Shown here in pieces: positions 7,696 to 16,200 of a stretch of DNA of 64,000 nt (its first letter is position 1; each line of letters opens with the position of its first letter). The notes under the pieces are model-generated. The model worked only from the letters and a program-made list of their open reading frames with translations. It ran no database searches and was not told the origin of the DNA. The DNA lies in the IMG/VR virus record IMGVR_UViG_3300037245_001295, positions 60,741 to 124,740 of that record; one strand, given 5' to 3'. This stretch comes from a virus. The translations under genes were made by a program, and so were the position numbers.

Positions 7696-8864
7696 AAACT
7701 TGCATCGCGTGTGGCTTCAGTTTGACTAAGCCCTTTTACAATCCAGGTCCGCAGCCGCTAGCGGCTCTCAATCTACCAAAGGACGAAGACTCCTCGGTAG
7801 ACGCACTCCGGTACCCGATGAACTTTCATCGTTGCCTGCGATGCGGTCATATCTTCAACGTGGACTTCGACGTTGCGATGATCCCGTATGAGGAAGATTC
7901 CAACCTGATGTACAACAACGGTGCCGGTTGGCAGACCCACATGCAGGAAGTCGCGTGGCACTTCACGGAGACCTATAGTGTAGAGAATAGTGTGGTAATC
8001 GACATTGGGGCCGGCGACGGTATGTTTCTGGAAACCTTGAAGTCACACAGCGTCAACAACCGGTGCATTGCCTTTGAGCCTGGGATCGAGCACCGGTCGT
8101 GCGAAGCTGTTGGCTTGGAGACGTATGTTGACTACTTCATCCCGGAGCGGGATATTCCACGCTTTCGACCACACGCCCTCACCTGTCGGCACGTCTTGGA
8201 ACACATGGAGAGCCCACAAGAGTTCGTCGCCGCTTTAGCGTACTATGCTAGGAAATCCCGACCACTGTTGCTGGTGGAGGTTCCGGGCGTTGACAAGGCA
8301 CTTGCGAGTGGCCGCTTTGGCGACTACCTATATGAGCATGTGAGCAACTTCACACACCGCAGTCTCGTGGAGATGATGGGAAGCGCTGGCTGGCTCACAA
8401 CTAGTTGTGCATATCATTACAATGACGAAGTGCTCGTGTGGGTGGGCCGACCCGATCCCCACGGCTTTGAAGAACCGGTAGCAACACCCGACCCATCGAA
8501 TGTGGCGGCACTGCTGGAATTCCTCCTACGTAACGAGCGTAGCGCGGCCTTCTGGGGCGGCACTGGCAAGGGCGCAGCCTTCCTCAACACCTGCGACATC
8601 GACGGCTACCGAGTAATCGACTCGGACGTTCGTAAGGCGGGGAGATACGTGCCCGGCACCAGTATGCAAATCGAAGCGGCGAGCAACCTGTTGGTTGAAC
8701 CGGTGGAGACGGTCATCATCACGACCCGTTGGCGAGCCGCCGACATCTACGCGGAAATCAAACGAGACTATCCATGTGTGAAGGAAATCTTCATAGTGGA
8801 TAATGACGCAATACGACAATACACAGAGGACGACTATGTCACGGAAAAAGCAAAAGAAGCGTAA
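7692..8864 (+). CDS. SAM-dependent C-methyltransferase, NovU/TylCIII-like three-domain form
   Basis: A 390-residue protein with the three parts seen in sugar C-methyltransferases: an N-terminal zinc-binding domain with CIAC and CLRCGH, a Rossmann methyltransferase core with the SAM loop DIGAGDG, and a C-terminal domain with the GGTGKGAAFLN signature. Relatives methylate a carbon of a nucleotide-bound deoxysugar. In a phage this points to modification of a sugar that the next gene, a glycosyltransferase, could attach. The coding end overlaps that gene by 29 bases. Family is clear, the real acceptor is not. Confidence 0.88.
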   Translation: MKTCIACGFSLTKPFYNPGPQPLAALNLPKDEDSSVDALRYPMNFHRCLRCGHIFNVDFDVAMIPYEEDSNLMYNNGAGWQTHMQEVAWHFTETYSVENSVVIDIGAGDGMFLETLKSHSVNNRCIAFEPGIEHRSCEAVGLETYVDYFIPERDIPRFRPHALTCRHVLEHMESPQEFVAALAYYARKSRPLLLVEVPGVDKALASGRFGDYLYEHVSNFTHRSLVEMMGSAGWLTTSCAYHYNDEVLVWVGRPDPHGFEEPVATPDPSNVAALLEFLLRNERSAAFWGGTGKGAAFLNTCDIDGYRVIDSDVRKAGRYVPGTSMQIEAASNLLVEPVETVIITTRWRAADIYAEIKRDYPCVKEIFIVDNDAIRQYTEDDYVTEKAKEA

Positions 8865-10746
8865 GCCTCAGCGTAAGCCTCAGCGTAAGCCTCAGCGTAA
8901 GCGTACGGCCACGCCGATTACGTCGAAGGCCCCCTTTCTGATTAGCAAAGAACCGACGACACTCCCCGTCACCTTCAGGGAGAAACTCTACCGACTGATG
9001 GCGCGCGGTCAGCAAAATGCTGTGACGGAGAGTATTCTGGAGATACTTCTGTATATGCAGAACAACAACTTCAGCAGTCTCGATCAAGCGGGTCGAGATC
9101 GACTAAACGAAATCGTCAGCGCAATCTTTATGGTGATGTCCGATCCTGCCTACACGATTGATCCCAAGTACGCAGGCACGCTGGTAGCAAGGGCGCACCT
9201 GATGGCAAACCTTGTAGCCCTTTCTTGCTATGAGACAACTGACCACATCCTGAAACAGGTGATGACCCAGAAGAATAACATCATCAAGATTTTCTTCCTG
9301 TACACCGTGCGGAATTACACTGAGTTGGACTCGACTAAATTCTTCGAGATGCAGCCAGCCCTTGCGTCCATGTGGTACTTCACGTATCCGCTCGCGACTG
9401 TTGGCTGTGTACTGCCACACCAGCAGTCCAATCTGCGTCGTCACTTTGAGACCATCAACCCCGCGTATGCACCGAGCGACCATCGTGTAGCGGTCCCGTA
9501 CTTCGCGTCCACGTACTTTGCGGGGCAGGACAGGAAAGACCGCCCCATGAAGGAAACCATCAACAACAACTGCAAGAAGTGGTTGAAAGCCGCTGGCATT
9601 AAGGTGGAAAACAAGCCAGCCCGAGACAGCATGTTGGTCGTCACCTCGAAGTGGTTTGATAACAGCGCGGTCTATAAGAGCTACTTCCCATTCATCGACC
9701 GTTTTCGCAAGAAATACCGTATGACCTTACTAAACACCGGAGTCCACAAACCTGCGAAATTGGCAACAGACTACTTCGACGTAGTCCACACCGCGAGAAT
9801 GACTGCCAAAGGCGGTAACCTAAACGAGTTGTCGCTAAAGTCTGTGACGACTGGCGACTTCCAACTCGCGTTTTTCCCGGACATTGGAATGACAGATGAG
9901 TCCGTGTGGCTTAGTAATCTGCGAATGGCCCCTATCCAGGTCACGGGTTATGGCCACCCTGTCAGCACCTTTGGTAGTGAGATTGACTACTTCGTCGTGG
10001 GCGAGGAAGTCGAAGACTTGGATAACTTGGATAAGAACTACTCCGAGACTCCCATCGTGCTTCCCGGACTGGGCTGTGTTCCCACATGGCCAACCTACAC
10101 GCCTAAACTCCCTGGGAAGAAGACCGACAAGATCGTGGCCAATTGCGTATGGGGGCCGGACAAGTACAACTACACGATGATGCGTATACTGCAAGAACTA
10201 ACGAGTCAAGCCCCGGCGATTGAGTACGCGATCTTTGCAAGCCGTGGTGTGCATCGCTATAACTCCTTCCTCCCTTTCGCCACAGAACTGTCACAACAGT
10301 TGGGCGACACTGGCAGGCTGCACGCAGATAAAGAATACATGGAATACATGGAGGAGGCCGAGTATGGCGACTTCGCCATTAACTCGTATCCATTCGGTGG
10401 CTACAACACGGTGGTAGAAGCTCTCTTCCTTGGTAAGCCTGTGGTGACATTGGAAGGCGACCGCTTTTATAACCTCGCGGCCTCAGCCCTGCTACGGCGG
10501 GTAGGCCTTGACGACCTTATTACCACCACGGCCCCCCAGTTCATCGGGACATGCGCCAGGATGGTAAACGACCCCGCGTTCCTAGCCGAGCAGAAAGCAA
10601 AACTGGCCTCCGTAGATTTGAAAGAAGCGATCTTCGACACGGACGAACCGGCGTACTTTGAGCAAATGATGGAGTACATCATTGACAATCACGAGCAACT
10701 CAAAGGCAGTAAGAAACCTTTATTCGCGAGAGAGATATGTCGCTAA
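8836..10746 (+). CDS. GT41/HMW1C-like glycosyltransferase
   Basis: A protein of about 636 residues. A basic start made of KPQR repeats (DNA unit of 12 bases, three copies) precedes helical parts and a GT-B type domain. The C-terminal part carries segments like HMW1C and O-GlcNAc transferases: APIQVTGYGHPVSTFGSEID and, later, NSYPFGGYNTVVEALFLGKP. HMW1C enzymes put glucose or galactose on Asn of surface proteins in the cytoplasm. I chose ATG 8836 because GAGGACGACT precedes it; an in-frame ATG at 8803 exists. With the upstream C-methyltransferase it suggests glycosylation of a host or virion protein. Confidence 0.8.
   Translation: MSRKKQKKRKPQRKPQRKPQRKRTATPITSKAPFLISKEPTTLPVTFREKLYRLMARGQQNAVTESILEILLYMQNNNFSSLDQAGRDRLNEIVSAIFMVMSDPAYTIDPKYAGTLVARAHLMANLVALSCYETTDHILKQVMTQKNNIIKIFFLYTVRNYTELDSTKFFEMQPALASMWYFTYPLATVGCVLPHQQSNLRRHFETINPAYAPSDHRVAVPYFASTYFAGQDRKDRPMKETINNNCKKWLKAAGIKVENKPARDSMLVVTSKWFDNSAVYKSYFPFIDRFRKKYRMTLLNTGVHKPAKLATDYFDVVHTARMTAKGGNLNELSLKSVTTGDFQLAFFPDIGMTDESVWLSNLRMAPIQVTGYGHPVSTFGSEIDYFVVGEEVEDLDNLDKNYSETPIVLPGLGCVPTWPTYTPKLPGKKTDKIVANCVWGPDKYNYTMMRILQELTSQAPAIEYAIFASRGVHRYNSFLPFATELSQQLGDTGRLHADKEYMEYMEEAEYGDFAINSYPFGGYNTVVEALFLGKPVVTLEGDRFYNLAASALLRRVGLDDLITTTAPQFIGTCARMVNDPAFLAEQKAKLASVDLKEAIFDTDEPAYFEQMMEYIIDNHEQLKGSKKPLFAREICR
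8859..8902 (+). repeat. Tandem 12-base coding repeat, about 3.7 copies
   Basis: The unit gcgtaagcctca is repeated three times and then partly again. It encodes the KPQR repeats at the start of the glycosyltransferase and covers the stop codon of the methyltransferase. Copy number could change by slippage. Confidence 0.85.
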
Positions 10747-11819
10747 CACCCGTTGAAGTAGTCTATGTACACGCCGTAGAGCCCCACCCCAACGCCGACC
10801 GGTTGGAAGTAGCGAAGGTGCTCGGTACCCAGTTCGTTACCCAGAAGGGTAACTTGAAGGTGGGAGACCTTGTGGTCTACTTCCCGCCCGATATGTTGAT
10901 CCCGGAAGAGATGGGGGTGAAGCTGGGTGTGGATGGCTACTTGAAGCACTCGATCTATCCTGGAGACATTGCGAAGACCAAGTGCCGCATCGGAGCGATC
11001 CGACTACGGGGCACGGCGTCATTCGGCTTTGGCATCGCTGTGACTACTGAGCCAATACTTGAATTGATGGCCGACCTCGGCATCGAGAAAGGCTGCGACG
11101 TATCGGCGGTGTTCCGAGCCGTCAAGTATCAACCGCCCGAGCGGTTTCAGCGCGGCGACACTGTACGCCAGCCTGGAACGTTCCACACCTATACCAACAT
11201 CCAGCACTACTACCGCAATGTAAGTGCTATCGCAGAAGGTACTCCGGTACGCATCACCGAGAAGCTGCACGGCACGAACTCTCGTCTTGGCGGGTGCCTA
11301 GATGACGGCTTCGAGTTTATGTGCGGCACACACCACCGCCGGGTGGCACCTGGAGACGCGAAGGGCCGACGCTCGCTATACTGGGAGCCGATGACCGACG
11401 ACATGCACGACATGATCGAATTCCTCTCAGCTAACGGCCTGCATAACATCATTGTGTTCGGTGAGATTTACGGTCAAGGCATTCAGAAGATGGATTACGC
11501 CCGCACCAAGAAGCGCGGCTACCGAGTCTTTGACATCTCAGTCGATGGCCAGTACGTAGACTGGAAGTACGTGAAGTCGTACTGCAACCTGTACGACATC
11601 GAGATGGTGCCCCTGCTGTACTCGGGTCCGTTCATCCATGAGTTGGTGCCGGAACTCACCTCCGGGCCTACCACGATGGCAGACCCCGATGCCATCCGGT
11701 GCAAGTTCAAGGGCCGCGAAGGTATCGTGATTACACCCTTGACTGAGACGTACAGCCCGGTCATTGGCGGGCGAACGATCCTGAAATCCGTAAGCCCAGA
11801 ATACCATGAGGCTATGTGA
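10737..11819 (+). CDS. RNA ligase, Rnl5/DraRnl-like with N-terminal OB fold
   Basis: A 360-residue protein. Residues 1-120 look like the N-terminal OB-type module of Deinococcus-type RNA ligase. The nucleotidyltransferase motif I is EKLHGTN with the adenylated Lys near residue 176. Motif IV (REGIVI) and motif V (ILKSVS) follow with normal spacing. Relatives seal 3'-OH/5'-phosphate nicks in RNA, often on an RNA-DNA or duplex template. It overlaps the glycosyltransferase end by 10 bases. Together with the kinase-like protein at 16201 it could repair cleaved tRNA. Confidence 0.88.
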   Translation: MSLTPVEVVYVHAVEPHPNADRLEVAKVLGTQFVTQKGNLKVGDLVVYFPPDMLIPEEMGVKLGVDGYLKHSIYPGDIAKTKCRIGAIRLRGTASFGFGIAVTTEPILELMADLGIEKGCDVSAVFRAVKYQPPERFQRGDTVRQPGTFHTYTNIQHYYRNVSAIAEGTPVRITEKLHGTNSRLGGCLDDGFEFMCGTHHRRVAPGDAKGRRSLYWEPMTDDMHDMIEFLSANGLHNIIVFGEIYGQGIQKMDYARTKKRGYRVFDISVDGQYVDWKYVKSYCNLYDIEMVPLLYSGPFIHELVPELTSGPTTMADPDAIRCKFKGREGIVITPLTETYSPVIGGRTILKSVSPEYHEAM

Positions 11820-12421
11820 TGAGATTTGTGAGCATTGACATTGAGACGACCGGGCTCGACCCCAACACTTGCCAAGTTCTGGAGATCGGAGCCGTTATTG
11901 AGGACGATAGGCTAGGCCTTAACGAACTGCCCACTTTCCGGTACCGAATACTGCGGGACAACTACGTGGGCGAGCCTTATGCTCTCAGTATGCACAAGGA
12001 CTTGTTCAAGGACTTGGCTAACGCGACAAGGAACACGACAGGTGGCATTCAGGCGAGGGGAGTCGCACTGATGAACCTTTGTTGGTATGGTCTTGAACGC
12101 GAGTTTGCCACGTATTTTGCCGAATGGCTCCTAGCATGCGATATTGACCCGACGAAGTTCGTCGCGGCCGGTAAGAACTTCGCCCACTTCGATGAGCCCT
12201 TCTTGAAGACGCTCACGGGCACGGGCATCGTCAGGTGGCATCACAGGATTCTCGACCCTGGCAGTATGTACGTGCGGCCGACTGACGAGTTCATGCCGGA
12301 CACTAACGAATGCTGTAGACGTGCGGGTCTCGACCCCGCTTACATCCCCGGCGACGAACACACCTCAATCCACGATGCGTTGGTAGTGGTCGCCCTAATC
12401 CGAAGCCGCTGGATAAAGTAA
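11819..12421 (+). CDS. DnaQ-like 3'-5' exonuclease
   Basis: A 200-residue DEDD nuclease. Exo I is DIETTG at residues 6-11 and the C-terminal Exo III region contains HTSIHDALVV, matching DEDDh enzymes such as oligoribonuclease and epsilon. Residues around NFAHFDEPF give Exo II. It likely degrades ssDNA or short RNA. The ATG overlaps the stop of the RNA ligase (TGATG); a GTG 3 bases upstream is a less likely start. Its neighbour suggests work on RNA ends, but the polymerase also has its own exonuclease domain. Confidence 0.86.
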   Translation: MRFVSIDIETTGLDPNTCQVLEIGAVIEDDRLGLNELPTFRYRILRDNYVGEPYALSMHKDLFKDLANATRNTTGGIQARGVALMNLCWYGLEREFATYFAEWLLACDIDPTKFVAAGKNFAHFDEPFLKTLTGTGIVRWHHRILDPGSMYVRPTDEFMPDTNECCRRAGLDPAYIPGDEHTSIHDALVVVALIRSRWIK

Positions 12422-12924
12422 TGACACGAGCAGACCTTCTCAAGACTATTAGATCAGGGGTGCGTGGCTACCGCCGCACACACTCTGGCGATCTCAAGCG
12501 GAGCCTTAGTTACTGGTTGTTGAAGCTAATGCAAGTGAACACACAAGCCACCCTCGACGGAGTCTGGTGCGAAATTAGGCATGAGCATTACTTCTATAGG
12601 GTGGCGAGTCTTGCCGTACTGTGCCTGGACGACAATGGCGTCATCAGGGCCGGAACAGGTCCACCTATTGAGAGATTGGTGCGCCCGGAAGAAGCTGATT
12701 TGGATGTTGTGCTGATGGCCATTCATCTAGGGTGTGCTAAGTATTCAGCGGACAGCACAACAGATTTGATTGTTAGGATTAACTCCCACTTGCACGATGC
12801 TGTTGATTCACACGCTGCACCTAACAACAAGGTATTCACCCTGCTGGAGATTCGCGATATTGCCAGCATGGCAATACTAGGACTGGAAATAACAAAACTC
12901 AACGGAGACAATGATGCTAAGTGA
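12421..12924 (+). CDS. Hypothetical protein
   Basis: A 167-residue soluble, mostly helical protein with no recognised domain. TAATG couples it to the exonuclease. It overlaps the next gene's start region by about 11 bases. The sequence alternates basic N-terminal and acidic C-terminal parts, and nothing in it points to an enzyme. Confidence 0.7.
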   Translation: MTRADLLKTIRSGVRGYRRTHSGDLKRSLSYWLLKLMQVNTQATLDGVWCEIRHEHYFYRVASLAVLCLDDNGVIRAGTGPPIERLVRPEEADLDVVLMAIHLGCAKYSADSTTDLIVRINSHLHDAVDSHAAPNNKVFTLLEIRDIASMAILGLEITKLNGDNDAK

Positions 12925-14218
12925 CACTAAAGTGAAGAAGATCAAGCAACAACTGGCTGAGGACGAACTTACACAGCCAGAGATTGCAAAAAAGCATGGG
13001 ATCAGCCGCTCGCTAGTCTCGAACATTGCCACCGGCCGGGCTTACGCCAAGGTAGAAGGGCCAGATGCACCGCCCAAGACCCAGAAGGGACAGCGTAAGA
13101 AGCTGCAAGCGTATGACCCGACGAACGACCGGATTTTGGAGCTTGAGTCTGACGTGGTCCACCTACGTGAGGAACGGAATTTCGCAAGGCAACAGCTAAA
13201 GGTGGCCTCGAAGACTCGTGGACTATTGGAGGCCATGACCAGTGAAATGGATCGGGTAGTCAAACCTTTCGCCACACTGCCAAGAGCGCGGCAGCCATTC
13301 GCTAAGGCGAAGGCGGGTGGTGTGACCGAGCATCTGGTCCTCCATATCAGCGACGGTCACCACGATCAGATCGTCCGACCTGAGGAGTGCGGCGGCCTGG
13401 AACAGTACGACTTCCCCATCAGTGTACGGCGCGGCGAGAAACTGATCGACACGGTATTGAAGTGGACGCAGCAAACTCTGGCCCCTCAGTTCAAGTTCCC
13501 TGAGGTGACGGTGCTGGCCTATGGCGATCATACCAGCGGCGAGATTCACGGAGCGGTGAACCGGTCGTACTTCAAGAACCAGTTCAAGAACTCCCTGGCG
13601 ATTGGACAGTTCCACTCCCTGATGTATCGTGACCTTGCCCCATACTTTGACGTGGTGAACGTGGTGTACGTGCCTGGAAACCACGGCCGACGTTCAAAGA
13701 TGAAGAACCACCACGGCGCTCAGGACAATTGGGACTATCTGGTCGCGAAGACGGCTGAGATGTACTGCCGTGACATTAAGAACGTCTTTTTTACGATCCC
13801 GAATTCGTTCAGCATTAACGTAGACATCTGTGGACACGGCTTCTGTATCTTCCACGGTGATGACGTGAAGTCCAACATGGGTATCCCGTGGTACGGCCTG
13901 GAACGTCGTCAGCGGCGGTACGCGGCCCTGGGACGTGTTATGAGTGGTCCATCAGTTCGTTACTTCTGCTGCGGTCACTTCCACAGGCCGGGCAACGTGA
14001 GCGAGGTGGACGGAGAACTGCTGATGAATGGCCCGTGGGTAGCTACCGATGCCTATGCCTTCAATGCACTGTCGGCCTACTCAGCCCCGACGCAGTTGTT
14101 GCACGGAGTCCACGAGAAGTACGGCATCACCTGGAGGCTGCCTATTAAGCTGAAATCGGACGACGAGCTTGACGGGCCTCAGCGTTACAAGATCGACTTG
14201 TTTGACGAGGTGGGGTAG
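12914..14218 (+). CDS. HTH plus metallophosphoesterase fusion protein
   Basis: A protein of about 434 residues in three parts. Residues 1-45 form a helix-turn-helix (QPEIAKKHGISRSLVSNIA), residues 70-105 a coiled coil, and the rest a calcineurin-like phosphoesterase with ISDGHHD, GDHTSGEIHG, PGNHGRR, FHGDD and CGHFHR. The HTH should direct it to DNA or serve a packaging-like role, while the catalytic part hydrolyses phosphoesters. ATG 12911 and 12914 are adjacent; 12914 has better spacing from GGAG. Such HTH-phosphatase fusions are found in other phages without assigned role. Confidence 0.85.
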   Translation: MLSDTKVKKIKQQLAEDELTQPEIAKKHGISRSLVSNIATGRAYAKVEGPDAPPKTQKGQRKKLQAYDPTNDRILELESDVVHLREERNFARQQLKVASKTRGLLEAMTSEMDRVVKPFATLPRARQPFAKAKAGGVTEHLVLHISDGHHDQIVRPEECGGLEQYDFPISVRRGEKLIDTVLKWTQQTLAPQFKFPEVTVLAYGDHTSGEIHGAVNRSYFKNQFKNSLAIGQFHSLMYRDLAPYFDVVNVVYVPGNHGRRSKMKNHHGAQDNWDYLVAKTAEMYCRDIKNVFFTIPNSFSINVDICGHGFCIFHGDDVKSNMGIPWYGLERRQRRYAALGRVMSGPSVRYFCCGHFHRPGNVSEVDGELLMNGPWVATDAYAFNALSAYSAPTQLLHGVHEKYGITWRLPIKLKSDDELDGPQRYKIDLFDEVG

Positions 14219-14433
14219 TGAAAGACCTGAGTACACGCCGCCGCACGTTGGCGAAGGCCTTCTCGTGGCGGGCGGTATCCATCGTGATGACTTCAGGTTT
14301 GGTCTGGGCAATCACCGGCAGCCTGCAAACGGGCATGGCTGTCGGTGGCATTGACTTCGCCGTGAAGTTCGCGGTGTTCTATTATCACGAACGATTGTGG
14401 CATCAAATTAAGTGGGGGAAGAATAATGGATGA
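14218..14433 (+). CDS. DUF2061-family small membrane protein
   Basis: A 71-residue protein starting at a GTG within the preceding TAG. The sequence has the family hallmarks: KAFSWRAVS near residue 13, a hydrophobic segment, GGIDFAVKF and a C-terminal YYHERLW..IKWG. Two membrane segments are expected. DUF2061 proteins are of unknown function and are sometimes found beside sulfate-activation genes, which is notable because a sulfotransferase-like gene lies 1.2 kb downstream. Confidence 0.85.
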   Translation: MKDLSTRRRTLAKAFSWRAVSIVMTSGLVWAITGSLQTGMAVGGIDFAVKFAVFYYHERLWHQIKWGKNNG

Positions 14434-14662
14434 ACTACTGCGGCTTTTAGCTACGTGGGAAATTTCTCTCAGCGTGACAACTGTAAAAGGGCGGCCCGCC
14501 ATTCTTTTTAAGTCAATGCGCGAAGGCGAAGATTTCACGATTGCTATAAAGTACGACCCTGAGAAACGTACTCTTAAAAATTTAATCCAGACTTGTGTAC
14601 AACCTGCTGGAGGTGTCATTTACAAGGCGCGTAGAGACGCGGGGACGGTGGCTAATGGATGA
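14426..14662 (+). CDS. Small paralogue 1 of a tandem triplet
   Basis: A 78-residue protein starting MDELLRLLATWE. It shares its plan with the next two genes: an MDxL start, a helix, a beta strand ending in (F/I)(K/R)S, then a helix ending in PAxG(G/A)(V/A)I. It overlaps the DUF2061 gene by 8 bases. No known family is recognised. Confidence 0.75.
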   Translation: MDELLRLLATWEISLSVTTVKGRPAILFKSMREGEDFTIAIKYDPEKRTLKNLIQTCVQPAGGVIYKARRDAGTVANG

Positions 14663-14891
14663 ATTGATGAAAGTTCTGCTCGATAACCAAGTATCTCTTG
14701 GAGTCATGGACTTCCCAAGTGACGAACCTATGTGGGCGATCAGATCAAACCTTGGCGAGTATTTTTGTGCTTTTAGCACTGATCCCGACATTACTGTAGA
14801 AGACTTTGTGAGTTGGTATATCAAACCCGCAGCGGGGGCGATACGAGCTAACAGAGAGGCAGAAGAAAGGGAGGTGCGCGACGATGGATAA
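14655..14891 (+). CDS. Small paralogue 2 of a tandem triplet
   Basis: A 78-residue protein with MDELMKVLLDNQVSLGV at the start, WAIRSNLGEYF in the middle and IKPAAGAI near the end. It overlaps both neighbours by 8 bases (ATGGATGA and ATGGATAA). It most resembles paralogue 3 through the IRS(N/T)LG core. Confidence 0.78.
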   Translation: MDELMKVLLDNQVSLGVMDFPSDEPMWAIRSNLGEYFCAFSTDPDITVEDFVSWYIKPAAGAIRANREAEEREVRDDG

Positions 14892-15159
14892 CTTGTCAAA
14901 GGCGGTAGCGACCTTGCTGTTTGATTATTCAGTGGCTCTAAGTATTGAGAAGACCAAGGACGGTCGCAAGTGGTGGGTGATCCGATCAACCTTAGGGGAT
15001 GAATGGTACTGGTGCTGGGAGGTTGCTACTTACTACACCTTTGAAGAGTTGCTTGAAACTTGGCTGCTACCCGCCGCCAAAGACCTAGCTGAAAAACGAA
15101 AAGCCGACCCTGAACGATACGAGGATCACGATGGCTTTGAAGACCTGCCCGAACTGTAA
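14884..15159 (+). CDS. Small paralogue 3 of a tandem triplet
   Basis: A 91-residue protein with WWVIRSTLGDEWYW and LLPAAKDLAEK at the positions matching paralogue 2, and an extra acidic tail. It overlaps the next gene by 29 bases. The three genes arose by tandem duplication and then diverged. Confidence 0.78.
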   Translation: MDNLSKAVATLLFDYSVALSIEKTKDGRKWWVIRSTLGDEWYWCWEVATYYTFEELLETWLLPAAKDLAEKRKADPERYEDHDGFEDLPEL

Positions 15160-15478
15160 GAAGAAGCGAGGCACCCGCACGAAAGTTTGCAAGTGCGGGC
15201 ACGCCTTTAATAAACACCCCCTGGTCCCAGAGCCAGGGGGTTGGGTCTTGGATACTTACAAAGGCCTGCCGGAGATCGACCCACCGGGCGAGCTTCCCGC
15301 TGGGAAGATGACGGTCCCTGCGGTGTACGATCATGTGTCGCGTGAAGGGTTGGGCTTTTGCATCTACCACCTGATCCCGGCCAACAAAATCAAAGACGCA
15401 AAGCTCCGCAAGCTCTGGACCGACGCTCGCGCAGCCTTGGGTAGAATCAAGGAGTATCTAGATGTACATAATTCCTGA
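15131..15478 (+). CDS. Zinc-ribbon protein
   Basis: A 115-residue protein with CPNC at residues 6-9 and CKCGH at 20-24, a basic zinc ribbon, followed by a C-terminal helical region. It overlaps the genes on both sides (29 and 17 bases). Likely a nucleic-acid-binding protein; function unknown. Confidence 0.75.
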   Translation: MALKTCPNCKKKRGTRTKVCKCGHAFNKHPLVPEPGGWVLDTYKGLPEIDPPGELPAGKMTVPAVYDHVSREGLGFCIYHLIPANKIKDAKLRKLWTDARAALGRIKEYLDVHNS

Positions 15479-15998
15479 GAAGAAGTTCGCCTTTATTGCC
15501 AACCCACGTACCGGCAGCAAGGCGGTTCGCGATGCCCTGCTTCAGGCAGGGGGGGTGCTGGTCGGAGGCCATCACACCACGCCCGCCGACAATCCCGAGA
15601 TTGAGATTGGCCCAGACTGGACGGTCTGCTCGACAGTGCGTAACCACTGGGATGCCATGATCTCGTGGTGGTTCAAGATCGAGCGAAAGCGTAACGCGAT
15701 GATCCCGCTGGTAGAATTCCTGCCCCGCTTCTGCGCGAACAATCCGAACTTCGTTCGTGACGGGCGCCTGTGGTGGCACGGTGAGCCTTGCATCAATACG
15801 TACCTGCGGTACCAGTGGCTTGAGGCCGATTTGAATCAAGCCCTTGTTAAGGTCGGGCTGAACCCAGTCGATCTGCCGCAAGTCATCGACTCACAGCGTG
15901 AGGGGAGACCCTATCAGGTATTCTACAAGAAGGCGACGGCCCGTTGGGTCGGTAGTTACTTCGCAGAGGAGATTGAGGAATATGGCTACAAATTCTAG
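15462..15998 (+). CDS. Sulfotransferase-family protein
   Basis: A 178-residue protein. IANPRTGSKAVRDAL at residues 12-26 matches the 5'-phosphosulfate loop of PAPS-dependent sulfotransferases (usually PKSGT), and STVRNHWDAMISWW matches the 3'-phosphate loop with Arg and Ser/Trp. The end, YFAEEIEEYGYKF, is like the usual C-terminal helix. It is shorter than the common 250-300 residues, as are other phage and planctomycete forms. It would move sulfate from PAPS to a sugar or other hydroxyl; together with the glycosyltransferase it hints at surface modification. Confidence 0.75.
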   Translation: MYIIPEKKFAFIANPRTGSKAVRDALLQAGGVLVGGHHTTPADNPEIEIGPDWTVCSTVRNHWDAMISWWFKIERKRNAMIPLVEFLPRFCANNPNFVRDGRLWWHGEPCINTYLRYQWLEADLNQALVKVGLNPVDLPQVIDSQREGRPYQVFYKKATARWVGSYFAEEIEEYGYKF

Positions 15999-16176
15999 TA
16001 TCCAGAGCGAGATGCCCGACGCAGACGACGCTTGGCGTGCCTCAGACTGGGAGTGCCCCACATGCGGTAAACTAATGTGGGCGTCGGACTGGTGGGATGA
16101 CACACTCGAAGCTGGGGGTGCGTGCATTGGCACATGGTATCAATGCGGAGACTGCGGCGACTACGAGACCGGCTAA
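15982..16176 (+). CDS. Zinc-ribbon protein, 64 residues
   Basis: Two Cys pairs, CPTCGK and CGDCGD, about 30 residues apart, form a clear zinc ribbon with an acidic, Trp-rich middle. The ATG lies inside the end of the sulfotransferase-like gene (17-base overlap) behind GAGGAAT. Likely a small nucleic-acid- or polymerase-binding protein. Confidence 0.72.
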   Translation: MATNSSIQSEMPDADDAWRASDWECPTCGKLMWASDWWDDTLEAGGACIGTWYQCGDCGDYETG

Positions 16177-16200
16177 CCAATGAAATTCATGGAGCGAACA

